Source: Limnanthes douglasii subsp. nivea (lineage: Eukaryota > Streptophyta > Magnoliopsida > Brassicales > Limnanthaceae). From it: a stretch of 64,000 bases of DNA. The notes beneath the pieces were generated by a model. The model did not search any database. It was not told where the DNA came from and saw nothing but the letters and a program-made list of their open reading frames with translations. The stretch spans positions 74,853,910-74,917,909 of the forward strand of contig JAUPFV010000001.1 in assembly GCA_036936605.1 (NCBI GenBank), written 5' to 3'. Position numbers and translations under genes: made by a program. Of this stretch, positions 36,960 through 47,823 are shown in pieces (positions within the stretch are counted from its first letter, which is position 1; each line of letters starts with the position of its first letter).

Positions 36960-38140
36960 GAAACATTTACCATATCTAAAGATCTTAATCTATAAAGAAT
37001 TAAGGTTAAAGCTATCGACAATAAAACTAAACAAGTCGATGTCACAACATCTTCTAAAGCTCATAGTGAACTCATAAGAACTTGGGACTTGAAATTCTAC
37101 GAGAGGTGTTGGAAGAGTCTACGATGTTAAGGATATGGAACTGACTGAAGGAAATTTACATGAATAAATCCTTTTTGAACAAAATTTATGTGATAAAACA
37201 ACATTATACACTATTTATGGATACTAGAATAGAGATCCAAAGGAACCTACATGATTACAACTAAATCGTACTCGACTTGAATCTAGTTAGTGTGAAGGTG
37301 GAGGACGGAGACTAGGTAATCATCCATATATAAGACCTCTAACGAAAGAGTATGAACATTTTGTGGACACCATGGTGCACGAGAAAGCCTTCCTTACGAT
37401 GGTTAAATTCAATAGTGCATTAAACTTCAAAGATCTTCAAAAGAAGAATGGTTTGAAGAGTGACTTCGGACGACACAAAGTAAGTATAATGGGTTATTCA
37501 TGAAGGAAAGATTCAAGTAAGAGGAGATTAAAGTCTCTGTCAAAGTCTAAAGTGGTTACGATGAGTTCAATAGTGATCTATCGGGTATGCAAAAATAAAT
37601 GTTACATCAGTTGGTACTACATGAAGAAGGAAAATGTCAACAACTATCAGAAGATCGAAGCTAGCAATAAGATAATGGTGTCGGATGATTTTGAGTACAA
37701 GGATTAGTTAATGAATTCTTATCATTGCACGTACAACGATATATAGGTGTTAGATTGGGGTGCGTCCCTCTACATGACTTCAGATAAGCATTGGTTGAAG
37801 ACCTGCAAATACTTGATGGTGGAAGGGTCATCATTGAGAATGACGAATCCTGCAATGTCAAATAAATTGGAGCGGTTCAGGTCGAGATATCTACAAGACT
37901 TGAGAGAGTAAATAACAAAGTAAGGTATGTACAAAAAGTTAAACGTAACTTTATTTTTATTAGGATGTTAGATGATGAAGGGCTTACCTATATGGGGGGA
38001 GAGTAAATACTACAGGATAATTTAGTGGTAGGGGTGTGTCTAATATGGTGATAGATTCCAGCACGTTATGGCATCATCAGATGGGACATTGAAGTGATAA
38101 GGGACTCAATCAATTGAATAAACGTGTGTTGTTAGATTGA
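36960..38140 (+). mobile_element. Ty1/copia fragment (gag to pre-integrase)
   Basis: The plus strand shows decayed gag (about 37000-37640), then protease around 37745-37800 with VLDWGASLYMTSDKHWL (the usual active site is LDSG/LDTG; the residue after Asp is Trp here, so it is dead), and gag-pre-integrase at about 38069-38110 with LWHHQMGH and KGLNQLNK. The similarity stops before integrase. No LTR is seen. Orientation is opposite to the neighbouring copia remnants, so it is a separate insertion. Confidence 0.75.
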
Positions 38141-38939
38141 AATGCATTTTAGTAGCTCATACTTTTATTAAAGTTATATATAAGAAAAGAGCAAGCAAAT
38201 GAATTTTCTATCCAACATCCATACATCAAATAAAGTAATTGATTATGTAGTTTTATTAATCAATCAATCAACCCTTGTTATAAAGATTGAATCTCTATTT
38301 CCGATAAATTTTACTCCTAAATTATAGGGATGAATGACACATGTATCTTCTAACGCATGTCACCCATCTGTTACAATAGATTATTATAGATGACTATTTT
38401 ATCCCTTAACTACCATATGTAACTTAGCAATATACAACATTTTTCTCGAATATCCAAATATCTATTAGCTCTATATGTCTTCAATTGAGTATTTTGGCAT
38501 GAACAATTCATTGTTATATGCTTTGTTATTGTTTTCATCAAACTACATTTATTTGTCTGTTTTCCGACGCGTTTGGCTAAGTCCTTTACGGATTCTTCCA
38601 TTTACTAATCACTTTCTTTATTTTCCCGATTCCTTCCGTTTTCTCTCAATATCAGTTGTACTTAGAATGATAGAATTTACCGATGTTGGTCTTGGAGCTT
38701 TACATTATAATATGAATATTTACCTTCCCAAATATAAAGAATGACGTTTAAGTGAAATAAAACATTATCAAGTGCAATGTACTTTATATTATAAGGTAAA
38801 CAGAGACAGAGAACAGTTCATCATTACATTCTTTAACCACCAATAGATAAACAACGGGAGAACTCACTCAGTTATCCCAACAAACAGATCATCATTACAT
38901 TATTTAACCACAAATAGATAAAAACTTCATGTATCACTA
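38141..38939. other. Intergenic DNA, no gene seen
   Basis: No supported feature. A short direct repeat (CATCATTACATT...TTTAACCACAAATAGATAAA-type words) occurs at about 38819-38852 and 38888-38922. Frames at 38410-38601 (-) and 38475-38744 (+) overlap each other and have no family traits. Confidence 0.45.
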
Positions 38940-39521
38940 ACATGCTTTACTCGACCCTATGATCGACAAGTGCAACTACTGGTTTTGGGGATCCCTTATT
39001 ATATGGTGCTAACGTGATTTTAGTGTTATTCCATTTGAAACTATAACGGTTTTTTCCTACCGTCGTACATGCAACTTCTATCAAATTTCCATGGTCGGCC
39101 TAGCAATAGGTGACAAGTATCCATAGCGATAACATCACACCATACCTTATCCTTATAATTACCGACATAAAATGACAACAGACATCTTTTAAAAATTGTT
39201 ACCTCACTAATTTTCATTAACCAGGCTAGTTTGTAGGGGTTGGGTGGTTTTCTGTCTTCAAAGCTAGCTTCTACACAACCTTTCAGTAATCATATTTTTG
39301 CAGATTCCTGAATCGATTACGGATTTACATTCCTTCTCTTCGATTAGTACAAGTCGACTGGAATATATTATTTCACAGCCAATGATCACTGTCACTCACC
39401 TTAGGCGTAAAGTAGACATACTGTAGAACCAACATCTGCCCAACATCCCCTCGTAACACCTATAATGACTGAACCTCATCAATAATATTCTCCAATTCAT
39501 CATCAAACTATAGCTCACCTT
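38940..39521 (-). pseudogene. Gypsy chromovirus-like protease/RT-linker relic
   Basis: On the minus strand: an aspartic-protease-like IDSGICKN (39297-39318), then PPNPYKLAWL, LSFYVGNYKDKVWCDVIAMD and CHLLLGRPWKFDRSCMYDGR, ending NTKITLAPYN. The stretch DVIAMDTCHLLLGRPW is characteristic of chromovirus gypsy elements between protease and RT. Stops interrupt the frame. Its upstream part, gag, lies at 40370-40870, separated by an inserted miniature LTR element. RT itself is not seen to the left. Confidence 0.8.
39517..39521. repeat. Target-site duplication ACCTT, left copy (miniature element)
   Basis: ACCTT directly before 39522 is repeated directly after 40369 (40370-40374). Confidence 0.85.
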
Positions 39522-39804
39522 TGGTAAGAATTAATGCAGAATTGATAAAATCAGGAACACAAATCTTCTTAGGGAATTTTTAGTAGTGAAAAGTGCTTCT
39601 GATTATTTCATAGGCTTAACTAACTTTCTCAGCCTCTTTAAATAGACTGAGTGAGTTAGTTAGAGAAACGGTTACATAATGGTATATTTGCAGTTCAACC
39701 CTTACATTTCTCCTAAAGCCTAATTTAACTCTATATTTACAGAACTTATCACTTTAGTCCCTATCAATTGCACTTAAGTCCCTGAGGAATATCTTTCCTT
39801 ATCA
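39522..39804 (-). repeat. 3' LTR of the miniature element (283 bp)
   Basis: TGGTAAGAATT...CCTTATCA on the plus strand. TATA-like TTTAAATA is at 39637-39644. It differs from the partner at two positions, near 39707 (G/T) and 39784 (G/A). Confidence 0.88.
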
Positions 39805-40086
39805 GTAGCCCCCCTAGTTCTTATACAGACATTTATAAGAACTATTAGCTCCTCGAACTCTACCTTGAGTCAATACAACTTTCTTCACTTTATCTCTTTT
39901 TTATGATTGAACCCAATGATTTGTGACTCTTCTTCGAATTTGTGAATAAGTGCTAACAAATTTCCCATCGCTTCGAACTTGCCAACTTGAAGTGTAGCTT
40001 TGCCTCAACTTCGAACATTATTACTAGGAACGTATTTTTGACCTGTTGATCAAGGTATCTTCGCACCCCTCTTTCTAGCGCCAATT

Positions 40087-40369
40087 TGGTAAGAATTAAT
40101 GCAGAATTGATAAAATCAGGAACACAAATCTTCTTAGGGAATTTTTAGTAGTGAAAAGTGCTTCTGATTATTTCATAGGCTTAACTAACTTTCTCAGCCT
40201 CTTTAAATAGACTGAGTGAGTTAGTTAGAGAAACGGTTACATAATGGTATATTTTCAGTTCAACCCTTACATTTCTCCTAAAGCCTAATTTAACTCTATA
40301 TTTACAGAACTTATCACTTTAGTCCCTATCAATTGCACTTAAGTCCCTAAGGAATATCTTTCCTTATCA
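40087..40369 (-). repeat. 5' LTR of the miniature element (283 bp)
   Basis: Partner of 39522-39804, about 99.3 % identical, ending TTATCA before ACCTT. TTTAAATA at 40202-40209 corresponds to the TATA-like box of element 1. Confidence 0.88.
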
Positions 40370-40870
40370 ACCTTTCAGCTAGAAATCTGCAGCTCATGTG
40401 AATAAACCCCTCCACTACTATGGTTGATTTCTGAATTTTGGATACTAAGAAGCAATGTGCCATTTTTCTTGACAATGGTAGAACTTGAATTGTGAGTAAG
40501 TACTTGCACGAATAGGGGATGCATTTTTACTGTTGGGCTAGGGTCTGATACCGTTCTTTTTGGAAATGCCATCAGTGTTGTCCTGGAAGTATTTCCTCCA
40601 TATGGATTTCTCAAAAGAGCTTTCTCCAGATGTAATTCATGCTAATGTGCTTCAGAGACATTCAGAGGGTCAAACAAATTCAGTTGGTCCTGAAAATATT
40701 GTCTCATCTCACTTATGTAACGAGATACTAATGGGTCCGCAAAATTAGCAATATCCACATGGTTTTGCAACTTGAAAAAATTGTTAGTGTGTTCATCAAC
40801 AGTCTTTGACCCTTGTTTAAAGTTTTCGAAATGCTGGTGCATTATACGTGCATCAGCATCTGCTAATTAA
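40370..40870 (-). pseudogene. Gypsy chromovirus-like Gag relic
   Basis: 40842-40642 reads FKQGSKTVDEHTNNFFKLQNHVDIANFADPLVSRYISEMR (cited here in part), the gag signature of a Gln-rich start, Val-Asp-Glu-x-Thr and a Leu-rich domain ending in a short RY-I-x-x-MR segment, as in chromovirus gag. 40614-40375 is the region after gag core, Ser/Thr-rich. The first ACCTT copy of the target duplication joins it to the protease part at 39521. Confidence 0.7.
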
Positions 40871-40919
40871 TCAACGGTTTAAAAATCTCCTAATCTATTA
40901 ACATAGGAAACGTCATAAA

Positions 40920-41020
40920 TAGGAAATGCTAATTAATATAGAAGACACGATTAATATAGATAATCTAATTAATATAGGAAGAATAGAATATGAGACATAA
41001 TTAATATAGGACACTTGTTT
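40920..41020. repeat. Short AATTAATATAGGA repeat
   Basis: The word ATTAATATAG(G)A recurs about five times at intervals of 20-30 bases. No function is evident. Confidence 0.5.
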
Positions 41021-41339
41021 TGGTCCAACTATAATGTTAGGCTGTAGCTCGTTTCAGACTAGCCTTTTTTGGCTCATCATATGTTCTTCGACACAATAAT
41101 CAAAAGGTTTCAAAAGTTCTAGCCTATACATATCACGAAAGATCCAACTATTCACATATAGTCCTTCGTTAATACCTATGTTGACGAGGTACTTCTAGCA
41201 TAAAATTAACAATTCTCCGTCTAGGCTTATAGCAATTATAGTATCTACTGCAGCCAATATTATACTCTTGAGAGACCAACTCGATTTTGAAGTCGCTTGA
41301 TGAATTTTGAGTAGAGCTATTATATATGAGGCAGGCGGT

Positions 41340-43530
41340 TACTCAATGATGGTACAAACTCGACCCGATCCTACCACCCTGGTGCACCATAGCATGTCGA
41401 GAATAAGGGGGATATATTGGACGTAACCACTCACTTTGGTTGAGGGTCCCCCTATATCCTAAACCTGCACTAGTACCATGGAGTTTGTGAGCTTCGACAT
41501 CAAATAATACCTTGGTTAGAGATGCCAAATAATTTTTTTCGTTCCCGATCTTAGCCACCTTCATTTTATCATTCTCCACTATTTCTCAGATGAAGTGCAC
41601 CTTAATGTCTACATCTTTATGTTTTCTCATGTAACTTTGGATTCTGCATTAAATGAAGAGAACTTGTGGTATCATAGGAAAAAACCACATCTTACTCTAC
41701 ATCAGTAAGTTCACTCAACAAATCCTTCAGCCAGATAGCTTCTTTCATGGATTCCATAGTAGTCATATACTCGAATTTCTTAGAAGATAGTGCAACGAAC
41801 TTCTATATACAAGACTTTAACATAATCACTCCTCCAAGCAAAATAAACGGATTACCCAAAGTATACTTTCTTGTGTCAAGGCATGCATAATTGGAGTCTG
41901 CATACCCTATCAATGTTATATCACTTGTATCCTTATGATTGTAATACAACCCTACAACAACCGAGCCTTTAGAGTATCTTATGAGCCACTTGAGTGTATG
42001 ACAATGTATCTTTCCTAGATTTGACAAGAACCTGCTCAAAACACTAATGACGTAGGCAAGATCAGGTCTTGTGAAAATCATTACATACATGAGGTTACCA
42101 ATAATATTGGCATAAGGTATCTTTTGCATATACTTCTTATATGATTATTTGGTTGGTTCTTGAGCGACACTGAGTTTCAGTTTGGAACTCATGCGAGTTC
42201 AAACTTCTCTTATTTCTGATGTCGAGATATTCCTTAGGACTATCTATATATATTCTTGTTGAGATAAGAATAAATACCCTTTCGGCATGTTCCCTTTTAT
42301 ATCAATACCAAGTATCTTCTTAGCCTCTCTCATATCCTTCATTTAAAACTCTCCTTTTTGTTGAGTCTTTACCGTTTCAATCGGCCTCTTATCTTTTCCA
42401 ACTATTAGTATGTCTTCCACATACAACAACAATATGACTTTGTAGCAGCCAAGAATATATGTAATGGATCCCATAAAAGAATATATTTTTTTATTCTAAT
42501 GTCTCGATGTATGTTTCAGCCCATAGGAGGTTCCTTTGAACAAATACACATAACCCTCATTCCATTATTTAATCTATTCGATTAACATATGTAAATTGTC
42601 TATTTGTATTCAGCATGCAGAAAGACAGTAGTAACATCTATTTGATTTAGCTAAAGATAAAATGTAACGACAAAAGATAACATAATCCTCATGGAGGATT
42701 GTTTCACAAACGGCGAAAATAACTCATTAAAATTGACACCATCATTTTGCGTAAAATACTTATTCACGAGCTTATCTTTGTGTTTGGGTAATTCAATATG
42801 TGGATTATCCGGATTCCTCTCGAATATCGAGTTAGTCCCAACCGATTTCTAACGTTCAATTATTTCACAAAAACACAGATCTTCATCTTCTTGAGAGATA
42901 TCAGGTTCTTCATTCATGGTCACTTGGCAACATCTTGATTTGTTTTGGGTTAAAGTTCATTTCCATGCATTTCAATGGAGAAATCATAACCAATTACATC
43001 GGTAAAATTATACCTCTACGACTGTTTGTTTGGTCTATGTGCTTTATCCCTGTTAGTTTCTAACCTTCAAGTTCACATTTATCTCTTATTTGATCATCTG
43101 AAGGTCACAGAACTCCACGCCCTCAACCTAATTCAGATTCATGCAATGGTTGAATTTCCTTTCCACGACTCGAAGTGAAAACATGTCCAAAATATTCTTC
43201 GGCAGAAGCATCACCAAGCTCATTTTATATAACACATCCATAATCAACATCACATATCTTCTCAGTAGTACTAGATTAAGTCTCGACCGCCGTCTTTAAT
43301 GCATGTTCTCTGAATTGAAAACCACGTTCACTCTTATCAAAGCCTTCCAGGTTCAAGGTGCCACAATCTATACCGTTTTACTCCTTCCCGATAGCCGAGG
43401 AACAAACACTTAAGTGCTCTAGTCCTAAAATTATCTTATTTCACATATGTGTGGGCACTATGTTAGACCACTCTCAAATATTATAACTTAGGTTATTTTC
43501 TAGTCCATGTCCCGTAAAAACAAATAAATT
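41340..43530 (-). mobile_element. Decayed Ty1/copia remnant (RT, RNase H)
   Basis: The minus strand carries copia RT and RNase H in pieces. 42129-41803 reads IPYANIIGNLMYVMIFTRPD and LKWLIRYSKGS, then GYADSNYACLDTRKYTLG, the RT/RNase H junction with its catalytic Asp (GYADSNY). 41800-41590 is the end of RNase H with stops. 42900-42200 is degenerate RT (palm and fingers), and 43500-42950 probably the variable integrase/RT linker. No LTR was identified. It resembles the remnant at 1-1440 over the same part of pol. Confidence 0.78.
41803..42129 (-). pseudogene. copia RT/RNase H junction
   Basis: A 108-residue open stretch covering the connection between RT and RNase H: PYANIIGNLMYVM, RPDLAYVISVLSRF, HTLKWLIRYSKGS and then the first RNase H strand with GYADSNYACL. 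In intact copies CLDTRKYTLG is followed by a Phe-Leu-Gly-Gly segment, and here FILLGG is still visible. It is a relic; it has no own start. Confidence 0.8.
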
Positions 43531-44542
43531 TAAACATCATAAATGTACTCATGTTGATCACATATTTAGTTGGTTAGCTGCATACTAACCAGGGAAAATG
43601 TGGTTAGACTGAACTAACACATACACTCCTCGCATGCTATATGCTTCCAAACTACATGTTACCTCCTCCGCTACTCTTGGGTTTTAGTGTGTTTCCAGTA
43701 CGCCATATTGTAATTTGTAATTAAGCTAGGAATATGTCAAGAGACAACTTCTCACTTAAACAAAGATTTTAATTAATGTGACTTACTACCTATAAGCTTA
43801 AAGCATACCTAATCAGCAACCCATTATAAATGATTGATACCGTTTCTTTCATAATAATAAAAGAGTGTATGATTGAAAATATTTTTCAAATATATTAAAA
43901 GACAATTTTTTTATTCTAGAAATAATTTTCATCTACAACACGTAACTACATTTTCAAATCAATTTTAATTTTCGTTATTTTAGGTCGATGAAAGCTTATT
44001 TATATTCAAGCCATGCAAGCAGTCTAAGATAAAGAATACGATCAAGATAAGGAACCTATGCTCTGTTAGATAACTGAACCTATGCTCTGTTAGATAACTG
44101 AACCAAGATAAAGAATACGATCAAGATGATCAACCACTTAACTAATCGATGGTTAAGTTTGTTAGGTTAAAGCTTTAGACTGAGATGTATACCTATATAT
44201 ATATATATATATTGAGCTTATTCGTGTACATTGGCAAGCTAAGAGAATACTAATAAAAGAAACTCTGTTTCCTCCATAAGCACAAGCAGTTCTTGAATTT
44301 TTTTTAAGGAGTTTTAACAGGATATAGGATTGGAAGAGAGCAGATATCTATAGATCTTCAAGGTACCTTTTTTTTTAAGTTTACTTTTGTGTTTGTTTGT
44401 TATATAAATAAAGACTATCTATATTAACAAAAAAAAAAAGCACTTTTTTTATGGTAGATTGTTTGGGCTGCAGAAACCTTAAAGAAAATAGGCTGTGGTT
44501 TAGGTTAGGACAATATCTCAAGAGGACAAGTGATTTAGGAAG
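43531..44542. other. Unassigned DNA, including 5' region of the CONSTANS-like relic
   Basis: No coding signal recognised from 43531 to about 44330. A short direct repeat (AACCTATGCTCTGTTAGATAACTG) occurs twice at about 44050-44100 (cited as pattern). A TA microsatellite is at 44190-44210. From 44330 a possible 5' UTR exon of the next gene (with a GT donor near 44364 and an acceptor-like TGGGCTGCAG near 44470) can be proposed only weakly. Confidence 0.35.
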
Positions 44543-44979
44543 ATGGGTTATTCATGTGATTTCTGTGGGGAGCAACGGTCGAAGATTTATTGCCTGGCAG
44601 ATGATGCTACTTGTTTGTGTTTATCATGTGACCGAAATCTTCACTCGGTCAATACCCTATCGGAACTCCACCCGTGAACATTAATATGTCAGATGTGCAA
44701 TACTGAACCAGCTTCAGTTAGATGTGTCGAAGAGAAACTCTCTCTTTTCAGAACTGTTACAGGTTGAGTCATGGTCCTTCAACCTCGGGTTTAACTCATA
44801 AGAGACAATCGATCAATTGTTACTCCGGTTGCCCTTCAGCAGCAGAACTGGCGTCTATCTGGTCATTTGCATTTGACAACGCTGACACAAAAGTTGTTGC
44901 TGGTGATTCCGAGGAGATGAATGTTCAGAATAAAGAAAAATTGATTCCGAATTTGGATCAGCTACATGAATCATCAAAG

Positions 44980-45044
44980 GTAACTAACTACTCCTGTCTT
45001 AGTTGTGATTTAGTTTATTAAGAGAATTGTTTCCATTTCTATAG
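44980..45044 (+). other. Intron 1 of the CONSTANS-like relic
   Basis: Starts GTAACT after AAAG and ends TTCTATAG; the codons on both sides join in frame (SSK|EST). Confidence 0.75.
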
Positions 45045-45301
45045 GAATCGACTGAGAGGTGTGAAGTAAGAAATGAAGACACTAATATGGATGATGGGCC
45101 TGAGACGTGTGAAGTCAGAAATGAAGATACTAATATGGATGATGAAGACACTAAAGATTACCAAGATTGCGGAATTTCATCAGGTATTCCAATGGGTGAA
45201 CCTCTACGGTCTTCTCCACATCCTGACATATCCTTCCAACTCCAATCAACAGCCCGTACGGAGGCTCTTAACCGTTACAGACACAAGAGAAAGGGACGCA
45301 A

Positions 45302-45413
45302 GTAAGTAACATTTTAAAGCACTAAAGTATAAAATAAAATTATTTGTCAAATGATTTTAGAATTTGTCTGTTTTTTCACGAAAGACGACTAAAGCTTAAA
45401 CTACAGATTTTAG
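45302..45413 (+). other. Intron 2 of the CONSTANS-like relic
   Basis: Starts GTAAGT and ends GATTTTAG in the middle of the CCT domain, between KGR and FDKQ. An intron inside CCT at this place is usual in this gene family. Confidence 0.75.
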
Positions 45414-45604
45414 CTTTGACAAACAAGTGAGATACACTTCTCGGAAAGAGAGAGTTGATGCGAAGAGACGAGATAAAGGGCGATTCGTCAAAGATAGAGA
45501 AGCTTATGACTATGATCCACTCTCTTATTATGATATTCAGAGTGTTAGTGTGAAAGAACACAACTTTAATGGTAATAATGAAGATTAAATACAAGAGAGA
45601 AAAA

Positions 45605-45818
45605 TGTTGGAGAGCTGTTACTGGAAAATCATAAGAGTGGTTCTTACATTCATTTATTAACAGCTGCTGGTTTAAATACAAGAGAAAAGTACTGACACAA
45701 GTTAACCTAACTCTAGAAGCGAAACACATAAATCTAAACACCTATATAATAGCCAATAGAAAATAAGAAAACAACAGAGCCCATAGAATATAAGAACAAC
45801 TTCTAAACAATTTTAACA
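45605..45818 (-). repeat. Possible solo copia LTR (214 bp)
   Basis: The segment begins TGTTGGAGAG and ends ATTTTAACA (plus), in sense TGTTAAAATTG...CTCTCCAACA, with typical copia-like ends. A TATA-like TTTAAATA (45672-45679) is inside. It lies between the end of the CONSTANS-like gene and the SUD1-like fragment. I do not find a 5-bp target duplication (AAAAA to the left, CTCAT to the right), so this could be a truncated element instead of a clean solo LTR. Confidence 0.4.
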
Positions 45819-45849
45819 CTCATCATTGTTTAGATGCTGTCTAGATTGT

Positions 45850-46540
45850 TGCTTACTAGACTTCTGCTCCTTCGATTAATCGTTGTACGGAGTTTGACAT
45901 GGTTAACAGGAAATGGAATGAATCTTTGAAATAGGAGCATCTCCCCCGGAATTTATGTAAATGGGTCGGACACCAATATATCTGGGGGGAAATGGATGGT
46001 GCCATCCGCATAGCAAGCTTTACTAGGTAAAAATACCAACATAACAACCAAACTCCCATAAACTGCAATGAACAACAGAACCCTCCGAGCATGCTTATGC
46101 ACATGATCATCAATTAGGTTGCGGAATGGGTTGTACTGTGGATCAGCAGGTCCCGTAGAAAAATTAGAACTCCATTGGGTAATACCCCTCGAAGAAAGCT
46201 GACAAAGATACTTATTGGTAGTATATACACAATTCCCACAACCCAGTGTACTAACAAACTCGCCAAAGGAGAAATATATATATGAATTTAACTCTTTGAG
46301 ACATCGTCTTCCCAAACACACTGATTGTACAGACATCTAACCACCACCCGTGCATCAAAGGGAACATCCCAAGCTGAATCAACAAAAAAATGCAAGCTTC
46401 ATCACCCTCCTGAAATGCCTAATTGCTGCAACAAACTGCCTAAAGAGGGATGGAATTGTCTCTGCGATAAATACAGTACCGTAAAATCTCCCTTAGGGAA
46501 ATCACAAAGACTTTGGTTGCCACAATTTATGATAAGTTAG
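45850..46540 (-). pseudogene. Fragment of a SUD1/DOA10-type E3 ubiquitin ligase gene
   Basis: The minus strand, in three frames, follows the middle membrane region of plant SUD1, the homologue of yeast Doa10 and MARCH6. In order: a segment before FIAETIPSLF-like sequence, then KLAFFLLIQLGMFPL, WWLDV, SPLASSLVHWVVGIVYILPIS, FVSFLRGVL, DPQYNPFRNLIDDHVHKHAR, RVLLFIAVYGSLVVMLVFLP, VKLAMRMAPS and DILVSDPFTE. In the family these are consecutive transmembrane and loop segments of an ER ubiquitin ligase. Several frameshifts and at least one stop make it non-functional. Neither the RING-CH domain nor the C-terminus is present. No intron is evident over about 230 residues. Confidence 0.85.
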
Positions 46541-47049
46541 GTTGAGTGAGGAAATAACAAAAACGAATTTACGTAACTTCTCCTAAATAATAGCAACAAG
46601 AGTTAAGCAATAAGATAGTAAAAGGCATATAAGTCCAAGGGACAATGAAGGTCGGTCTAAAAACAAGACTTGAAGAATCTATTTGGCCCAACAATTGCTA
46701 AAACAATCAAGTGGTTTTGGGGCACCGAAAAAATATCTTATCATGAATTTTCTAGTCAACAAATAAAGGTCATACACGAACCTATCGATCAGCAAGTGTG
46801 GCCCCCAAGGTCTCTCGACTGAAGTCGAGGGATCCAAATTTTCATATAACGGGAGTTTACTCAAGATCTGTTAGTTAAATGTTAAGAGAATTAAATCTTT
46901 ATTTAAAAGGGAGATCATTCAAGATCTTTCAGTTTCAGGTAATAATAATACAAGTTTTTGTTATAAGAGATGTCATTCAAGATTTCTCAAAATTCATCGA
47001 GACACATAAAGGTTCCCAATCGACATCAGTTCGGCATCAGCTCGGCTTC
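46541..47049. other. Unassigned DNA
   Basis: No supported gene. Two short frames exist (46679-46864 minus, 46879-47079 plus) without recognisable features. Confidence 0.4.
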
Positions 47050-47410
47050 ACTCAAGAACCTCTGACTCAAAAACGGTAAAAAATATATTTTTTCGAACCA
47101 CATGGAGTTCACTCAAGAACCTCTCACTTGAAAAATGTGAATTTTTTTAATTTAAACCAAAATGAGCTTAGTCAAGAGCCTTTTACTCAAGAAAGGTGGA
47201 AAAAGGTTTTCAAACCCAATGGGAGCTCACTCAAGAGCCTCTCAGTCAATAAAGGTGAAAAGAAGGTTTCCAAATTCAATAGATCTCACCCAGTAAAGCT
47301 TCTTCAAGTTAAAAGGAGCTCATCAAGAACCTCTTACTCAACTAAGGTGAAAATGGGTACATCAAATCAAATGGAGCTCAGTCATGAAACTTTCATTAGG
47401 CCACAACCTA
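47050..47410. repeat. Tandem repeat of about 58-60 bp (GAGCTCACTCAAGAACC type)
   Basis: Units headed by GAGCTCACTCAAGAGCCTCT recur at about 47105, 47163, 47223, 47317 and 47373, each followed by ACTCAA(G)AAAGGTG and an A/T-rich stretch. Copies are diverged, so the array is old. Confidence 0.7.
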
Positions 47411-47823
47411 GACTCAACATGATCTCAAATTGAAGAGTAAGGGCCATCAAAGAAACATATTCGAACATCAGGACAAGAGAATTCTAATTACTTATAAGAA
47501 AGCAAAGAAGTAGATGGAGTTAATAAATATGAAGTATCATCGAGATATATTACAAAGAAGTGCCATGTAAGGCTCCAAAACTCAATCCTCGTTAACCTTA
47601 TCATTAGGCATAATGACCTAATAACACATCCTTATATGGAGTTCATTCAACTTCGTGACTCTTCAGGTTGAGCAAAAATCATATACTAGTTACTTAAAAC
47701 AAGATTGCACATATACGCGACCTCTCCACGTGGCCAACAAGCCGAATGACCCTTTTACTTGGCCAATATAGTAAGTCCTCCATGATTTAACCTACTAACC
47801 AAAAATAATTTCCATTTGATTTT

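Larger units (their letters stand above)
39522..40369 (-). mobile_element. 848-bp miniature non-autonomous LTR retrotransposon (TRIM-like) of the element 1 family
   Basis: Two 283-bp direct repeats (39522-39804 and 40087-40369; two differences) with TG...CA ends flank 282 bp of internal sequence, and an ACCTT target duplication surrounds the whole. In sense (minus) orientation the primer-binding site starts three bases after the 5' LTR (TGGCGCTAG, 40083-40078) and a purine run GGGGGG lies next to the 3' LTR (39805-39816). There is no coding capacity, so it must have used proteins of a relative. The LTR is similar to the first 299 bp of the element 1 LTR, and the internal part is similar to the rest of the element 1 LTR plus its primer-site region. 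Insertion into a chromovirus relic, which continues on both sides, confirms the ends. Confidence 0.88.
44543..45588 (+). pseudogene. CONSTANS-like gene (B-box zinc finger and CCT domain), broken
   Basis: Exon 1 starts at ATG 44543. A first B-box reads [20 protein letters not shown] and [12 protein letters not shown]; after an in-frame TGA (44675-44677, replacing Arg) a second box follows (ICQMCNTEPASVRC, EEKLSLF), then a one-frame shift near 44738-44745 leads to SHGPSTSGLTHKRQSINCYS and GCPSAAELASIWSF. Intron 1 is 44980-45044 (GT-AG); exon 2 is 45045-45301, with a tandem duplication of about 15 codons, ending in EALNRYRHKRKGR; intron 2 is 45302-45413; exon 3 (45414-45588) completes the CCT domain ([32 protein letters not shown]). 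The family consists of nuclear transcription regulators, of the COL9/COL14 type. Intron retention rules out a retrocopy. It is shorter than usual in the middle. Confidence 0.85.
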
